Source: Burkholderia stabilis (GTDB lineage: Bacteria > Pseudomonadota > Gammaproteobacteria > Burkholderiales > Burkholderiaceae). From it: a stretch of DNA of 64,000 nt. Shown one piece after another: positions 35,783-44,055 of this stretch (the first letter of the stretch is position 1; every line of letters starts with the position of its first letter). The DNA is taken from NCBI RefSeq assembly GCF_001742165.1, contig NZ_CP016442.1, positions 496,001-560,000 of the forward strand. The letters are read 5' to 3'. A model generated the notes under the pieces. It searched no databases, had not been told where the DNA came from, and saw only the letters and a list, made by a program, of their open reading frames with translations. The position numbers and the translations under genes were made by a program.

Positions 35783-36847
35783 ATGAGAATTGCGCAGATC
35801 GCCCCGCTGACCGAATCCGTGCCGCCGAAGCTGTACGGCGGCACCGAGCGCGTCGTGTCCTACATCACCGAGGCGCTCGTCGATCTCGGCCATGATGTGA
35901 CGCTGTTCGCCAGCGGCGATTCGACCACGCGGGCGAAGCTCGAGCCGGTCTGGCCGCGTGCGCTGCGGCTCGATACATCGATCCGCGATCGCGTCGCGCC
36001 GCACATGCTGCTGATGGAGACGGTCGCGCGCCGCGCGAAGGAGTTCGACGTGCTCCATTTCCACATGGACTACTACTCGTTCTCGGTCTTCAACCGGCAG
36101 GAAACGCCGTACGTGACGACGCTGCACGGTCGCCTCGACCTGCCCGAGCAGCAGCCGGTGTTCGACACGTTCAACACGGCGCCGGTGATCTCGATTTCGA
36201 ATTCGCAGCGCCAGCCGCTACCGCAGGCGAAATGGCTGACGACCGTCTATCACGGGCTGCCCGACACGCTGTACATGCCGCAGCCCGTCGAGCCGCGCTA
36301 TCTCGCGTTCCTCGGCCGCATCTCGCCGGAGAAGCGCGTCGACACCGCGATCCGCATCGCCGGCCAGTGCGGGCTGCCGATCCGGATCGCCGCGAAGATC
36401 GACGCGGCCGACCAGGAATACTTCGAGCGCGAGATCAAGCCGCTTTTCTCGTTGCCGCATGTCGAATACATCGGCGAGATCGCCGATCACCAGAAGGCCG
36501 AATTCCTGTCGGGCGCGCATGCGCTGCTGTTCCCGATCGACTGGCCTGAGCCGTTCGGCCTCGTGATGATCGAAGCGATGTCGTGCGGCACGCCGGTGAT
36601 CGCCTTCAATCGCGGCGCGGTACCGGAAGTGGTGGACGAGGGCGTGTCGGGTTTCATCGTCGAGGATGAAATCAGCGCGGTGGCCGCCGTGAACCGGCTG
36701 CACCTGCTGCCGCGCGCACGCGTGCGGCAGCGCTTCGAGGCGCGCTTCACGTCGCGCCGGATGGCGCAGCAATACGTCGACGTCTACCAGTCGGTGATCC
36801 GCGCGCAGAAGCGCTCGCGCTTCAAGGTGATCGACTCGACGACCTGA
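35783..36847 (+). CDS. Glycosyltransferase family 4 protein
   Basis: A 354-aa GT-B glycosyltransferase. It shows the N-terminal acceptor domain (APLTESVPPKLYGGTERVV) and a C-terminal nucleotide-sugar domain with LAFLGRISPEKRVDTAIRIA near 170 and the E-x7-E region FPIDWPEPFGLVMIEAMSCG near 250. The ATG at 35783 lies 17 bp after AGGAGA. Acceptor and donor are unknown. A converging terminator follows. Confidence 0.87.
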   Translation: MRIAQIAPLTESVPPKLYGGTERVVSYITEALVDLGHDVTLFASGDSTTRAKLEPVWPRALRLDTSIRDRVAPHMLLMETVARRAKEFDVLHFHMDYYSFSVFNRQETPYVTTLHGRLDLPEQQPVFDTFNTAPVISISNSQRQPLPQAKWLTTVYHGLPDTLYMPQPVEPRYLAFLGRISPEKRVDTAIRIAGQCGLPIRIAAKIDAADQEYFEREIKPLFSLPHVEYIGEIADHQKAEFLSGAHALLFPIDWPEPFGLVMIEAMSCGTPVIAFNRGAVPEVVDEGVSGFIVEDEISAVAAVNRLHLLPRARVRQRFEARFTSRRMAQQYVDVYQSVIRAQKRSRFKVIDSTT

Positions 36848-36866
36848 CGCGGGGCGCGGGCGGATA

Positions 36867-36900
36867 AAAAAACGGCGATGCCCGCGAGGACATCGCCGTT
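36867..36900 (-). terminator. Terminator of the YSC84 gene (converges with glycosyltransferase)
   Basis: Stem AACGGCGATG (36871-36880) pairs with CATCGCCGTT (36891-36900). The A-run before it gives a seven-T tail on the minus strand; the plus strand has only a short T run. Confidence 0.8.
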
Positions 36901-36943
36901 TGCGCATGGCCCGCGCGCGGTGCGCACGGGCGGTGCGCGAGCG

Positions 36944-37531
36944 TCAGATCTTGAGCTTCGTGACCTTCGTGCCGTTGATCGACACGTCGCCCATCAGGCC
37001 CGCGTTCGTCAGCACGACGACCTGGACCGGCGCGGTGGCCGTGGTCGTGTCGATCGCGCCGTTCGCGCCCATCTTCACGAGCGCGACCGATGCGCCTGCG
37101 CCGGCGGCCCAGCCGTCCGAGCCGCGGAATTCGTCGAGCGCTTCCTGCGTCATGAACAGGAACACGATCGCCTTCGATTGCGCGCCGGCCTGCAGGCCCA
37201 CCGACAGCGACGACGTGTTGTAGTAGCCGACCGTGCTGCCGCCGACGCGCAGCGCGCCGTTGCCGGACTGGCCGCCGACGATGAAGCCGGCCTGGATCAC
37301 GTCGGGGAAGACCAGCACGCCGCGCGATTTCGCGACGAGTTCACGCGAACCCTTGACCGTGGAATACAGGCGCGACAGCGTCGCGTCGACACTCGAGTCG
37401 ATCGCCTGACGCTTCGACGCGCTGGTCGCGGCATTGTCAGGCTTGTCCGGGGTGGTGGTGCAACCGGTGAGCGCGAGGCTACCGACGATGAGCGCAGCGG
37501 CGGCTTTCAGCACAAGATTCCGTTTTTGCAT
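36944..37531 (-). CDS. YSC84-related lipoprotein (SYLF domain)
   Basis: A 195-aa exported protein. The signal peptide ends with the lipobox LTGC (Cys near 24). The SYLF/Ysc84 domain covers about 60-190, with RGVLVFPDVIQAGFIVGGQ and GSTVGYYNTSSLSVGLQAGAQ, and is known to bind phospholipids in other proteins. Likely anchored to the outer membrane. Monocistronic, closed by the terminator at 36867-36900. Confidence 0.85.
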   Translation of the reverse strand: MQKRNLVLKAAAALIVGSLALTGCTTTPDKPDNAATSASKRQAIDSSVDATLSRLYSTVKGSRELVAKSRGVLVFPDVIQAGFIVGGQSGNGALRVGGSTVGYYNTSSLSVGLQAGAQSKAIVFLFMTQEALDEFRGSDGWAAGAGASVALVKMGANGAIDTTTATAPVQVVVLTNAGLMGDVSINGTKVTKLKI

Positions 37532-37740
37532 CGTTCTTCTCCATCGGATGATGTTCGGAGTGAGTCTCGCTCACGGAGCGGATCACCTCGGCAGTTATAT
37601 CACAGCGGATTACAGCCTCTTTTCGTTCGCGCGTGAAAAAGCGTCAAATCGCTTGGGTATGTCGCGGCGCGCCAACGGACGAGCCGGCGCCCGCGCGGCG
37701 GCGGCACGCCGGAAAGCGACGGCAAGGGAACGCCCGCGCG

Positions 37741-38190
37741 TCAGTGCGTGACCGGCGGGACAGGGGGCTTGATCGGCGGGCGGCGCAGCGCGCGGCGGAT
37801 CAGCGCGATCACGACGCCGAACGCGAACAGGAAGGCGGCCGGTACGACCCAGTAGCCGACGAACGCATGCCACAGATAGCTCGCGAGCGTATTGCGGCGC
37901 ACCACGTATTCGGCGCGGGCCGCCTGCTGGCGCGGCGCGTTGGCGGCGAGCACGTCGGCCGGGCAGCCGGCTGCGCGCGCCTCGTCAGGATCCCCGTGGC
38001 ACTTCGCGGCGGCGCCGGCTGCCTGCTGCGCGTCGGTGAGCTGCCAGGTGGTCAGTGCGAGCTGCAGGTCCGCCTTGTTGTAGGCCATTTCCTCGCGGAT
38101 CTCGCGCACGGCGACGATCGCGACGGGCACGGCCCAGAATACGATCACGATCAGCCAGCGGCGGAACCAGCGGTGTTGTCTCCATGCCAT
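37741..38190 (-). CDS. Membrane protein with two spans, function unknown
   Basis: A 149-aa protein with an N-terminal basic segment and a transmembrane helix at about 11-28, a soluble loop of about 85 residues that contains two Cys (near 63 and 75), and a second helix near 110-133 followed by RRALRRPP and a Pro-rich tail. I do not recognise a family. Codon use is typical of the genome. It is flanked by non-coding gaps of about 210 and 258 bp. Confidence 0.65.
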   Translation of the reverse strand: MAWRQHRWFRRWLIVIVFWAVPVAIVAVREIREEMAYNKADLQLALTTWQLTDAQQAAGAAAKCHGDPDEARAAGCPADVLAANAPRQQAARAEYVVRRNTLASYLWHAFVGYWVVPAAFLFAFGVVIALIRRALRRPPIKPPVPPVTH

Positions 38191-38395
38191 CCATGCCTCC
38201 GTTTGACGCGCGTGCGCGTCCGGCTCGAGGGCGGCCCGATGGCGCTTCTTGTACTTGGGTGGGCCGCGTTGCAGCCATCATAGAAGAAAACGCGGCGAAT
38301 TGCCGCACCATGTGGCGGCGCAGGCACGGCGGGCCGGGAAAGCGGGGCGGGAGAGCGTGAAACGCACGCGTCGATGCGCGTGCAACGAAAACAAA

Positions 38396-38428
38396 AATGC
38401 CGCGCCCGCCGAAGCGGTGCGCGGCATT
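38396..38428 (-). terminator. Terminator of the psiF gene
   Basis: AATGCCGCGC (38396-38405) pairs with GCGCGGCATT (38419-38428). On the minus strand it is followed by TTTTGTTTTC. Confidence 0.8.
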
Positions 38429-38448
38429 CGAGGCGGGAGCGCCGGGAC

Positions 38449-38739
38449 TCAGGCGGCCGGCTGGCTGCTCAGGCAGCTCTTCATGAACGCCTTGCGGTCG
38501 TCGCCTTTCTTGCCGGTGGCCTGCGTATTGCATGCCTTCATCTTCTCTTGCTGCGTCATCGCCTTCGCAGGCTTCGCCGACAGGCAGTCCTTCATGAACG
38601 CCTTGCGTTCGTCGCCCGTCTTGCCGGTTGCCTGGGTGTTACAGGCCTTCATCTTGTCCTGCTGGCTGTTCGCCGCGAACGCGGGGGAAGCCAGCATGCC
38701 GCCGAGAAGCACTGCGGCTACGAGCGATTGGATTTTCAT
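38449..38739 (-). CDS. PsiF-repeat exported protein
   Basis: A 96-aa protein with a signal peptide (1-22, ASPAFA) and two nearly identical PsiF units, each KMKACNTQATGK(T/K)GD(E/D)RKAFMK followed by a Cys. Two Cys per unit suggest disulfide-bonded hairpins in the periplasm. PsiF was named for phosphate starvation induction in E. coli, but its function is unknown. The start at 38739 gives the signal peptide; in-frame ATG 38820 would add a non-signal leader. Confidence 0.85.
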   Translation of the reverse strand: MKIQSLVAAVLLGGMLASPAFAANSQQDKMKACNTQATGKTGDERKAFMKDCLSAKPAKAMTQQEKMKACNTQATGKKGDDRKAFMKSCLSSQPAA

Positions 38740-39012
38740 TTCGACACTCCCATGGGGTGAATTGCGTTTTATTGACGCCGTCACGAAGCACGTCGCGATG
38801 AGGATAGGGCCGCATCGCACCGTGCGCTCCGATTATGGCAAATCAATGTGAAAACACCAAAACGGCACTTCCTATAACGTTGCGGACGCCACGACCGTTG
38901 ACGGCGCGCGCGACCGGGCGATCGGGACAAACCATGACACGCGCGGCGGCCGGCGTCGGTCGTGCCGCCGGAACCTGCCGGATCCCGGCCGCGAGCCATT
39001 ACAATCGCGGCC

Positions 39013-40035
39013 ATGAATACTTCGAATTCCGCATCCTCCCCGTCCGCGGCGGCCTTGCCGCGGATCGCCGTGCTCGCCACCGGCGGCACGATCGCCGGCG
39101 CCGCGCCCGACGCGGCCAGCACGGCCGGTTACCAGGCCGGCGCGCTCGGCGTCAATTTCCTGGTCGACGCGGTGCCGGCGCTCGCATCGGTCGCGCGCAT
39201 CGACGCCGAGCAGATCGCCAGCATCGACAGCAAGGATCTCGCGCTGCCGCTGTGGAATACGCTCGCCGCGCGGATCGACGCGCTGATGGCCGATCCGGCG
39301 ATCGACGGCATCGTCGTCACCCACGGCACCGACACGCTCGAGGAAACCGCATATGCGCTGCATCTGGTCGTGAAAGGCGACAAGCCGGTCGTGCTGACGG
39401 CTGCGATGCGGCCGGCGACCGCGCTGTCGTCCGATGGCCCGCTGAACCTGCTGAACGCGGTCACCGTGGCGGCTCATCCGTCCGCGCGCGGACAGGGCGT
39501 GCTGGTCGCGTTCAACAACCGGATCCACGGCGCGCGCGACGTCGTGAAGACGAGCACCTATGCGGTCGATGCGTTCCAGTCGCCGGAACTCGGCGCACTC
39601 GGCTGGGTGCAGGACGGCCGCGTCGAATTCGCGCGCCGCGTCACGCGTTCGCGCGACGCGCAACTGGCGATCGCCGCTGCGTGGCCGCCCGTCGAAGTCG
39701 TCACGAGTTACGCAGGCGTGACGCGCACGGCCGTCGACGCGCTGGTCGCGGCCGGCGTGCGCGGGCTCGTGGTCGCGGGCACGGGCAACGGGTCGATCCA
39801 CGCGACGCTGCAGGCGGCGCTGGCCGATGCGGCGAACGCGGGCGTTGCGGTGGTCCGTGCATCGCGTGTCGGTTCGGGGCACGTGATGCGCAACGGCGCG
39901 GCCAACGACGACGCGCTCGGCTTCGTGAGCGCAGGGTCGCTGGGCCCGTTCAAGGCGCGCGTGCTGTTGATGCTCGCGCTCGCGAACGGCATTCACGATC
40001 GCGGCGCGCTGCAGCATGCATTCGATACGCTGTAA
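39013..40035 (+). CDS. L-asparaginase
   Basis: A 340-aa asparaginase/glutaminase-fold amidohydrolase. The first catalytic Thr is in ATGGTIAG near 22-29 and the second in VTHGTDTLEETA near 101-112, with Lys in KTSTYAVDAFQSP near 180. No signal peptide is visible, so a cytoplasmic enzyme is expected although the motifs resemble type II. ATG 39013 is used because 17 in-frame codons upstream look non-coding. It converges on the LysM gene across a shared terminator. Confidence 0.88.
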   Translation: MNTSNSASSPSAAALPRIAVLATGGTIAGAAPDAASTAGYQAGALGVNFLVDAVPALASVARIDAEQIASIDSKDLALPLWNTLAARIDALMADPAIDGIVVTHGTDTLEETAYALHLVVKGDKPVVLTAAMRPATALSSDGPLNLLNAVTVAAHPSARGQGVLVAFNNRIHGARDVVKTSTYAVDAFQSPELGALGWVQDGRVEFARRVTRSRDAQLAIAAAWPPVEVVTSYAGVTRTAVDALVAAGVRGLVVAGTGNGSIHATLQAALADAANAGVAVVRASRVGSGHVMRNGAANDDALGFVSAGSLGPFKARVLLMLALANGIHDRGALQHAFDTL

Positions 40036-40071
40036 CGGATACGAGACGATCGGGCGGCACGCGTCGCCCAT

Positions 40072-40102
40072 GAAAAAGGCAGGCCATCGGCCTGCCTTTT
40101 TT
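40072..40102. terminator. Bidirectional terminator between asparaginase and LysM gene
   Basis: AGGCAGGCC (40077-40085) and GGCCTGCCT (40089-40097) form a perfect stem with a 3-base loop. A residues before and T residues after serve both strands. Confidence 0.85.
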
Positions 40103-40123
40103 GCGTCAGTCCGGCAAGGATGC

Positions 40124-40594
40124 TCAGGACTGCGGCGGAATCACCAGCTTCTGGCCCGGGTAGATCCGGTCCGGGCTCGACAGCATCGGCTTGTTCGCTT
40201 CGAAGATCACCGGGTACTTGTTCGCGTCGCCGTACACTTCCTTGGCGATCGCCGACAGCGTGTCGCCCGGCTTCACGTCGTGGTACTGCACTTCAGGATC
40301 GTCCGGCTGCAGATCGTCGTCGTTGACGCCCGCGACGCCTTGCACGTTGCCAGCGGCGACCTTGACCTTCGCCTTCGTGTCGAGATCTGCAACGCTGCCC
40401 GACAGCGTGACGGTGCGCGATGCGCCGTCGAACGCGACCGTCAGGTTCGACGTGTCGAGACCCTGCGAGCTGATGTAGTTCTTGATTGCGTCGGCCGCGG
40501 TCTGGTTCGCGGCATTCGGATCTTCCGCCGCTTGCGCGTCGGCATGACCCAGCAGTTTTTCACCCGCCTCTTTGATAAACGAAAGAAGACCCAT
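40124..40594 (-). CDS. kbp: BON-LysM protein, potassium-binding Kbp/YgaU type
   Basis: A 156-aa protein with a BON domain (about 28-95) and a C-terminal LysM domain (about 102-155: VKPGDTLSAIAKEVYG, PGQKLVIP). This is the architecture of E. coli Kbp (YgaU), a cytoplasmic potassium-binding protein. There is no signal peptide. The ribosome site AAGGAG (40603-40608 complement) is intact, but an IS5-family element begins only 16 bp upstream of the start, so the native promoter has been displaced. Confidence 0.85.
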   Translation of the reverse strand: MGLLSFIKEAGEKLLGHADAQAAEDPNAANQTAADAIKNYISSQGLDTSNLTVAFDGASRTVTLSGSVADLDTKAKVKVAAGNVQGVAGVNDDDLQPDDPEVQYHDVKPGDTLSAIAKEVYGDANKYPVIFEANKPMLSSPDRIYPGQKLVIPPQS

Positions 40595-40609
40595 CGCTGC
40601 ACTCCTTAG

Positions 40610-41819
40610 GGAAACGCTGATCAATGAGCCTGTCGTCCGCATAACGGACGAGGCAGGTTGCAATTTTCAGATTGACGTAGGAATTTGACGACATGCGAGG
40701 TGAGTTTCGCTCGTATTCGGGCCTCACTTCCCGCGTTTTTCACACACATGACGGATTGCTCCCATGAGTCGACAACAGCTGATTTTTCGCGATCACCAGG
40801 TTCGCCAGCGCGAACAGACTGAACAGCTGTGCCGTGTTCCTGGCTAGACCCTTGTAGCGCACCTTGCGATGACGAAACAGGTTCTTCACGACATGAAACG
40901 GATGCTCGACCCGGGCGCGGATCTGCGCCTTGGTTCGCTCGACCGCGATCACGAGGTCCTTCAGCGGACCTTCCTGCATCGCCCTGATCTTTCCGCGCTT
41001 GAGCGCCACGTGCCACTTCACCGTCTTGCCCTTCATCTCCTCGCGCTTGTCCACGCCGGTGTAGCCCGCATCGCCAAACGCTTCCTGCTCATGACCGTGC
41101 AGCAGGGCGTGGGCCTGCGATACGTCCGGCTCGTTGGCCGCCGTGGTGACCACGCTATGCACCAGACCCGAGTCGGCGTCGACGCCGACATGGGCCTTCA
41201 TGCCGAAATACCAGTCGTTGCCCTTCTTCGTCTGATGCATCTCCGGGTCACGGCTCTTCCCGGCGTTCTTCGTGGACGGCGCAGCCTCGAAGATCGTCGC
41301 ATCCACCAGCGTGCCTTCCTTCATCATCAGCCCGCGCTCGCACAACTCGATGCCGATCTCGTCGAACAGCTTTCGCGTCAGTGCGTGCTCGACCAGCAGG
41401 CGCCGGAATTTCAACAGCGTGGTGGCGTCCGGCACGTTCTCGCGCGCCAGGTCGATGCCCGCGAAGGCGCGCATCGCGATGCTGTCGTAGAGCGCATCTT
41501 CAAGCCCTTCGTCCGACAACCCGTACCACTGCTGCAGCAAGTAGATCCGCAGCATCCGTTCCAGGCCAATCGGCGGCCGGCCACGCTCGCCCTTCGGGTA
41601 ATACGGCCCGATCACCGACAGCAGCCGCGACCAAGGGACGACCTTCTCCATCTCGGCCAGAAAGCGTTGACGCTTGGTCACCCGCTTCTTGCCCGCACTT
41701 TCCGCTTCCGCAAAACCGATCTGCCGCTGCATCGTCGTGGGTCCGTTCCGTGAGCTTCTTTCTACAACGCCCTTGGCCTCGTCAGCGATGACCGCCAAGC
41801 CGAATTGATCAGTGTTTCC
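40610..41819 (-). mobile_element. IS5-family insertion sequence (1210 bp)
   Basis: Terminal inverted repeats GGAAAC(G/A)CTGATCAAT lie at 40610-40625 and, inverted, at 41804-41819. The 4-bp duplication TTAG (40606-40609 and 41820-41823) fits the YTAR target of the IS5 group. One full-length transposase gene fills the element. It interrupts the region upstream of kbp. Confidence 0.92.
40740..41732 (-). CDS. IS5-family transposase
   Basis: A 330-aa DDE transposase. The N-terminal DUF772 region has LERMLRIYLLQQWYGLSDEGLEDALYD, split here only for description. The catalytic residues lie in GTLVDATIFEA (Asp), GDAGYTGVDKRE (Asp) and EHPFHVVKNLF (Glu). MQRQIGFAE at 41732 is the likely start; the frame opens 22 codons earlier, still within the element. 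It is unbroken and likely active. Confidence 0.9.
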   Translation of the reverse strand: MQRQIGFAEAESAGKKRVTKRQRFLAEMEKVVPWSRLLSVIGPYYPKGERGRPPIGLERMLRIYLLQQWYGLSDEGLEDALYDSIAMRAFAGIDLARENVPDATTLLKFRRLLVEHALTRKLFDEIGIELCERGLMMKEGTLVDATIFEAAPSTKNAGKSRDPEMHQTKKGNDWYFGMKAHVGVDADSGLVHSVVTTAANEPDVSQAHALLHGHEQEAFGDAGYTGVDKREEMKGKTVKWHVALKRGKIRAMQEGPLKDLVIAVERTKAQIRARVEHPFHVVKNLFRHRKVRYKGLARNTAQLFSLFALANLVIAKNQLLSTHGSNPSCV

Positions 41820-41823
41820 TTAG

Positions 41824-42267
41824 GTGGTTGAAAAGAAAACGCGCCGTGAAGTGGCGAAAAAAACACCGCGCTGGGCGCATTCACCGGGGTGAACGCAAGC
41901 GCGGCGGTTTTCTCGAAAGGCGTGGCGAAAGTGTAGGCGTTCAGCGCGACGATTGCATGAAAAATCGCACGCTTGAACGTAAAGAAATGTAATACGCGAA
42001 ATCCGACAGGCGGACACCCGACGACGACGTCTGACCGACCAAGGCTTCCCCGGCGCCGCCGGGTGCCGCTGCGGACCCCACCACGCCGCTCTCAGCCCAG
42101 AGCGGCGTTTTTCGCCCCGTCCCGCATGCTGTTGGCAATGCGAAGCGGGGCGCCCCACCGTGATGCGCGAGTGCGTCGCGCATCGATGCGACCGGCCGCG
42201 GCCGGATCGCGCGTGTTCTTCGCGCGCCTCCGCCATTGCAGCGGAACCGCGCGTCGTTGCATCCGCG
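41824..42267. other. Intergenic region between IS5 element and glyoxylate operon
   Basis: 444 bp without a protein gene. It contains the displaced upstream region of kbp and the small-RNA candidate at 42000-42112. I see no other structure. Confidence 0.5.
42000..42112 (+). ncRNA. Candidate small RNA with C-rich seed and strong terminator
   Basis: A perfect terminator, ACGCCGCTCT (42083-42092) with AGAGCGGCGT (42099-42108) then TTTT, points to the plus strand, yet no plus-strand gene precedes it. Upstream lie an AT-rich promoter-like block (GTAAAGAAATGTAATAC, about 41981-41997) and a second stem-loop at about 42051-42070. The single-stranded CTTCCCC at 42045-42051 is complementary to Shine-Dalgarno sequences. 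The 5' end is estimated. Confidence 0.45.
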
Positions 42268-43161
42268 TTACGCGGCCGGCGTCTGGCCGATTTCGAAGTT
42301 CGACATGATCTCGAGCGCACGCACGAGTGCCGAGTGATCCCATGCCTTGCCGCCGTGCGATGCGCACACGCTGAACAGCTGCTGCGCGCTCGCGGTGTGC
42401 GGCAGTGCGAGGCCGAGCTTGCGTGCGCCGTCGAGCGCGAGGTTCAGGTCCTTCTGGTGCAGCTCGATGCGGAAGCCCGGATCGAACGTGCGCTTCGTCA
42501 TCCGCGCGCCGTGCACTTCGAGGATGCGCGAGGCGGCGAAGCCGCCCATCAGCGCCTGGCGAACGCGTTCCGGATCGGCGCCCGAGCGTGCGGCGAACAG
42601 CAGCGCTTCGCCGACGGCTTCGATGTTCAGCGCGACGATGATCTGGTTCGCGACCTTGCAGGTCTGGCCCGCGCCGTTGTCGCCGACGAGCGTGATGTTT
42701 TTGCCCATCTTCTCGAACAGCGGCTTCGCGCGCTCGAATGCCTTCTCCGGGCCGCCGACCATGATCGTCAGCGACGCTTCGCGTGCGCCGACTTCGCCGC
42801 CGGACACCGGCGCGTCGAGGTAGTCGCAGCCGAGCGCGTTGATCTGCTTCGCGAATTCCTGCGTGTCGAGCGGCGAGATCGAGCTCATGTCGATCACGAG
42901 CTTGCCGGCCGTCAGGCCCTTCGCGACGCCGTCGTCGGCGAACAGCACGTTACGCACGTCGGGCGTATCCGGCACCATCACGACGATGACTTCCGCGTTC
43001 TGCGCGACTTCGGTCGAATTCGCGACGACCTTGGCGCTCGCACGCAGGTCGTCCGGGATCGGGAACGCGCCGTTCACGACGAGCTGGTGGTCGCCCTTGA
43101 GCAGGTTGCGCGCCATGTGCGCGCCCATGATGCCGAGGCCGATGAAACCGATGGTTGCCAT
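42268..43161 (-). CDS. glxR: 2-hydroxy-3-oxopropionate (tartronate semialdehyde) reductase
   Basis: A 297-aa beta-hydroxyacid dehydrogenase that reduces tartronate semialdehyde to glycerate. It shows GFIGLGIMGAHMARNLL at 5-21, the substrate motif DAPVSGGEVGA near 118-128, GAGQTCKVANQI with catalytic Lys near 170, and HQKDLNLAL. It is the third gene of gcl-hyi-glxR, which converts two glyoxylate to glycerate. Start ATG 43161 follows a GGAGA site on the minus strand. Confidence 0.92.
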   Translation of the reverse strand: MATIGFIGLGIMGAHMARNLLKGDHQLVVNGAFPIPDDLRASAKVVANSTEVAQNAEVIVVMVPDTPDVRNVLFADDGVAKGLTAGKLVIDMSSISPLDTQEFAKQINALGCDYLDAPVSGGEVGAREASLTIMVGGPEKAFERAKPLFEKMGKNITLVGDNGAGQTCKVANQIIVALNIEAVGEALLFAARSGADPERVRQALMGGFAASRILEVHGARMTKRTFDPGFRIELHQKDLNLALDGARKLGLALPHTASAQQLFSVCASHGGKAWDHSALVRALEIMSNFEIGQTPAA

Positions 43162-43202
43162 GTGAAAGTCTCCTATAGGGGCGTATGCGGGAAGGGCGGT
43201 GC

Positions 43203-44012
43203 TCAGGCGGCGCGGCGCGCCGAGCCCGGCGCGCAGCCGGCGACGCTTTGCAGCCAGCCGAGGCCTTCCGTCGTGGTGGTGCGGGGCTTGTATTCGCAGC
43301 CGACGTAGCCGGCATAGCCGAGCCGGTCGAGCAGCGCGAACAGGAACGCGTAGTTGATCTCGCCCGTGCCCGGTTCGTTGCGGCCCGGGTTGTCCGCGAG
43401 CTGGACGTGGCCGATCGATGCGAGGTTGCGTTCGATCGTCGCGGCCAGTTCGCCTTCCATGCGTTGCATGTGATAGATGTCGTACTGCAGGAACAGGTTG
43501 TCCGAGCCGACCGCGCGGATCACGTCGAGCCCTTCGGACGAGCGGTTCAGCGCGAAGCCCGGGATGTCGAAGCTGTTGCACGGCTCGACGAGCAGGCGGA
43601 TGCCTTCGCGCTTCAGTGCATCGGCGGCAAAGCGCAGGTTGTCGACGATCGTGACGAACGTCTTGTCGCGCGCCGTGCTCGCCGACGGGATGCCGACGAG
43701 GCAGTTCAGCTGCGGCACCTTCAGCGCCTTCGCGTACTCGATCGCACGGCCGACACCTTCCTGGAATTCGCCGACGCGATCCGGCAGGCACGCGATGCCG
43801 CGCTCGCCCTGATCCCAGTTGCCGGCGGGCAGGTTGTGCAGCACGAGGCGCAGGCGGTGCGTCTCGAGCCGCTCGGCGAGTTCCTCTTTCGCAAACGGGT
43901 ACGGGAACAGGAACTCGACGGCGTCGAAGCCCGCGTCCGCGGCCGCCTTGAAGCGGTCGAGGAACGGCACTTCGTTGAACAGCATGGTTAGGTTTGCAGC
44001 AAACTTCGGCAT
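43203..44012 (-). CDS. hyi: Hydroxypyruvate isomerase
   Basis: A 269-aa TIM-barrel enzyme that interconverts hydroxypyruvate and tartronate semialdehyde. Family features are AANLTMLFNEVPFLDRF at 5-21, FDAVEFLFPYPF, LVEPCNSFDIPGF near 139-151 with the metal-binding Glu, and HVQLADNPGRNEPGTGE near 208-224. It lies 43 bp after gcl and 41 bp before glxR, so it is operonic. Confidence 0.92.
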   Translation of the reverse strand: MPKFAANLTMLFNEVPFLDRFKAAADAGFDAVEFLFPYPFAKEELAERLETHRLRLVLHNLPAGNWDQGERGIACLPDRVGEFQEGVGRAIEYAKALKVPQLNCLVGIPSASTARDKTFVTIVDNLRFAADALKREGIRLLVEPCNSFDIPGFALNRSSEGLDVIRAVGSDNLFLQYDIYHMQRMEGELAATIERNLASIGHVQLADNPGRNEPGTGEINYAFLFALLDRLGYAGYVGCEYKPRTTTTEGLGWLQSVAGCAPGSARRAA

Positions 44013-44055
44013 GAGCTAAGCCTCTTCGGTCGGTCAGTCAAAAATGTCTTGCGGA

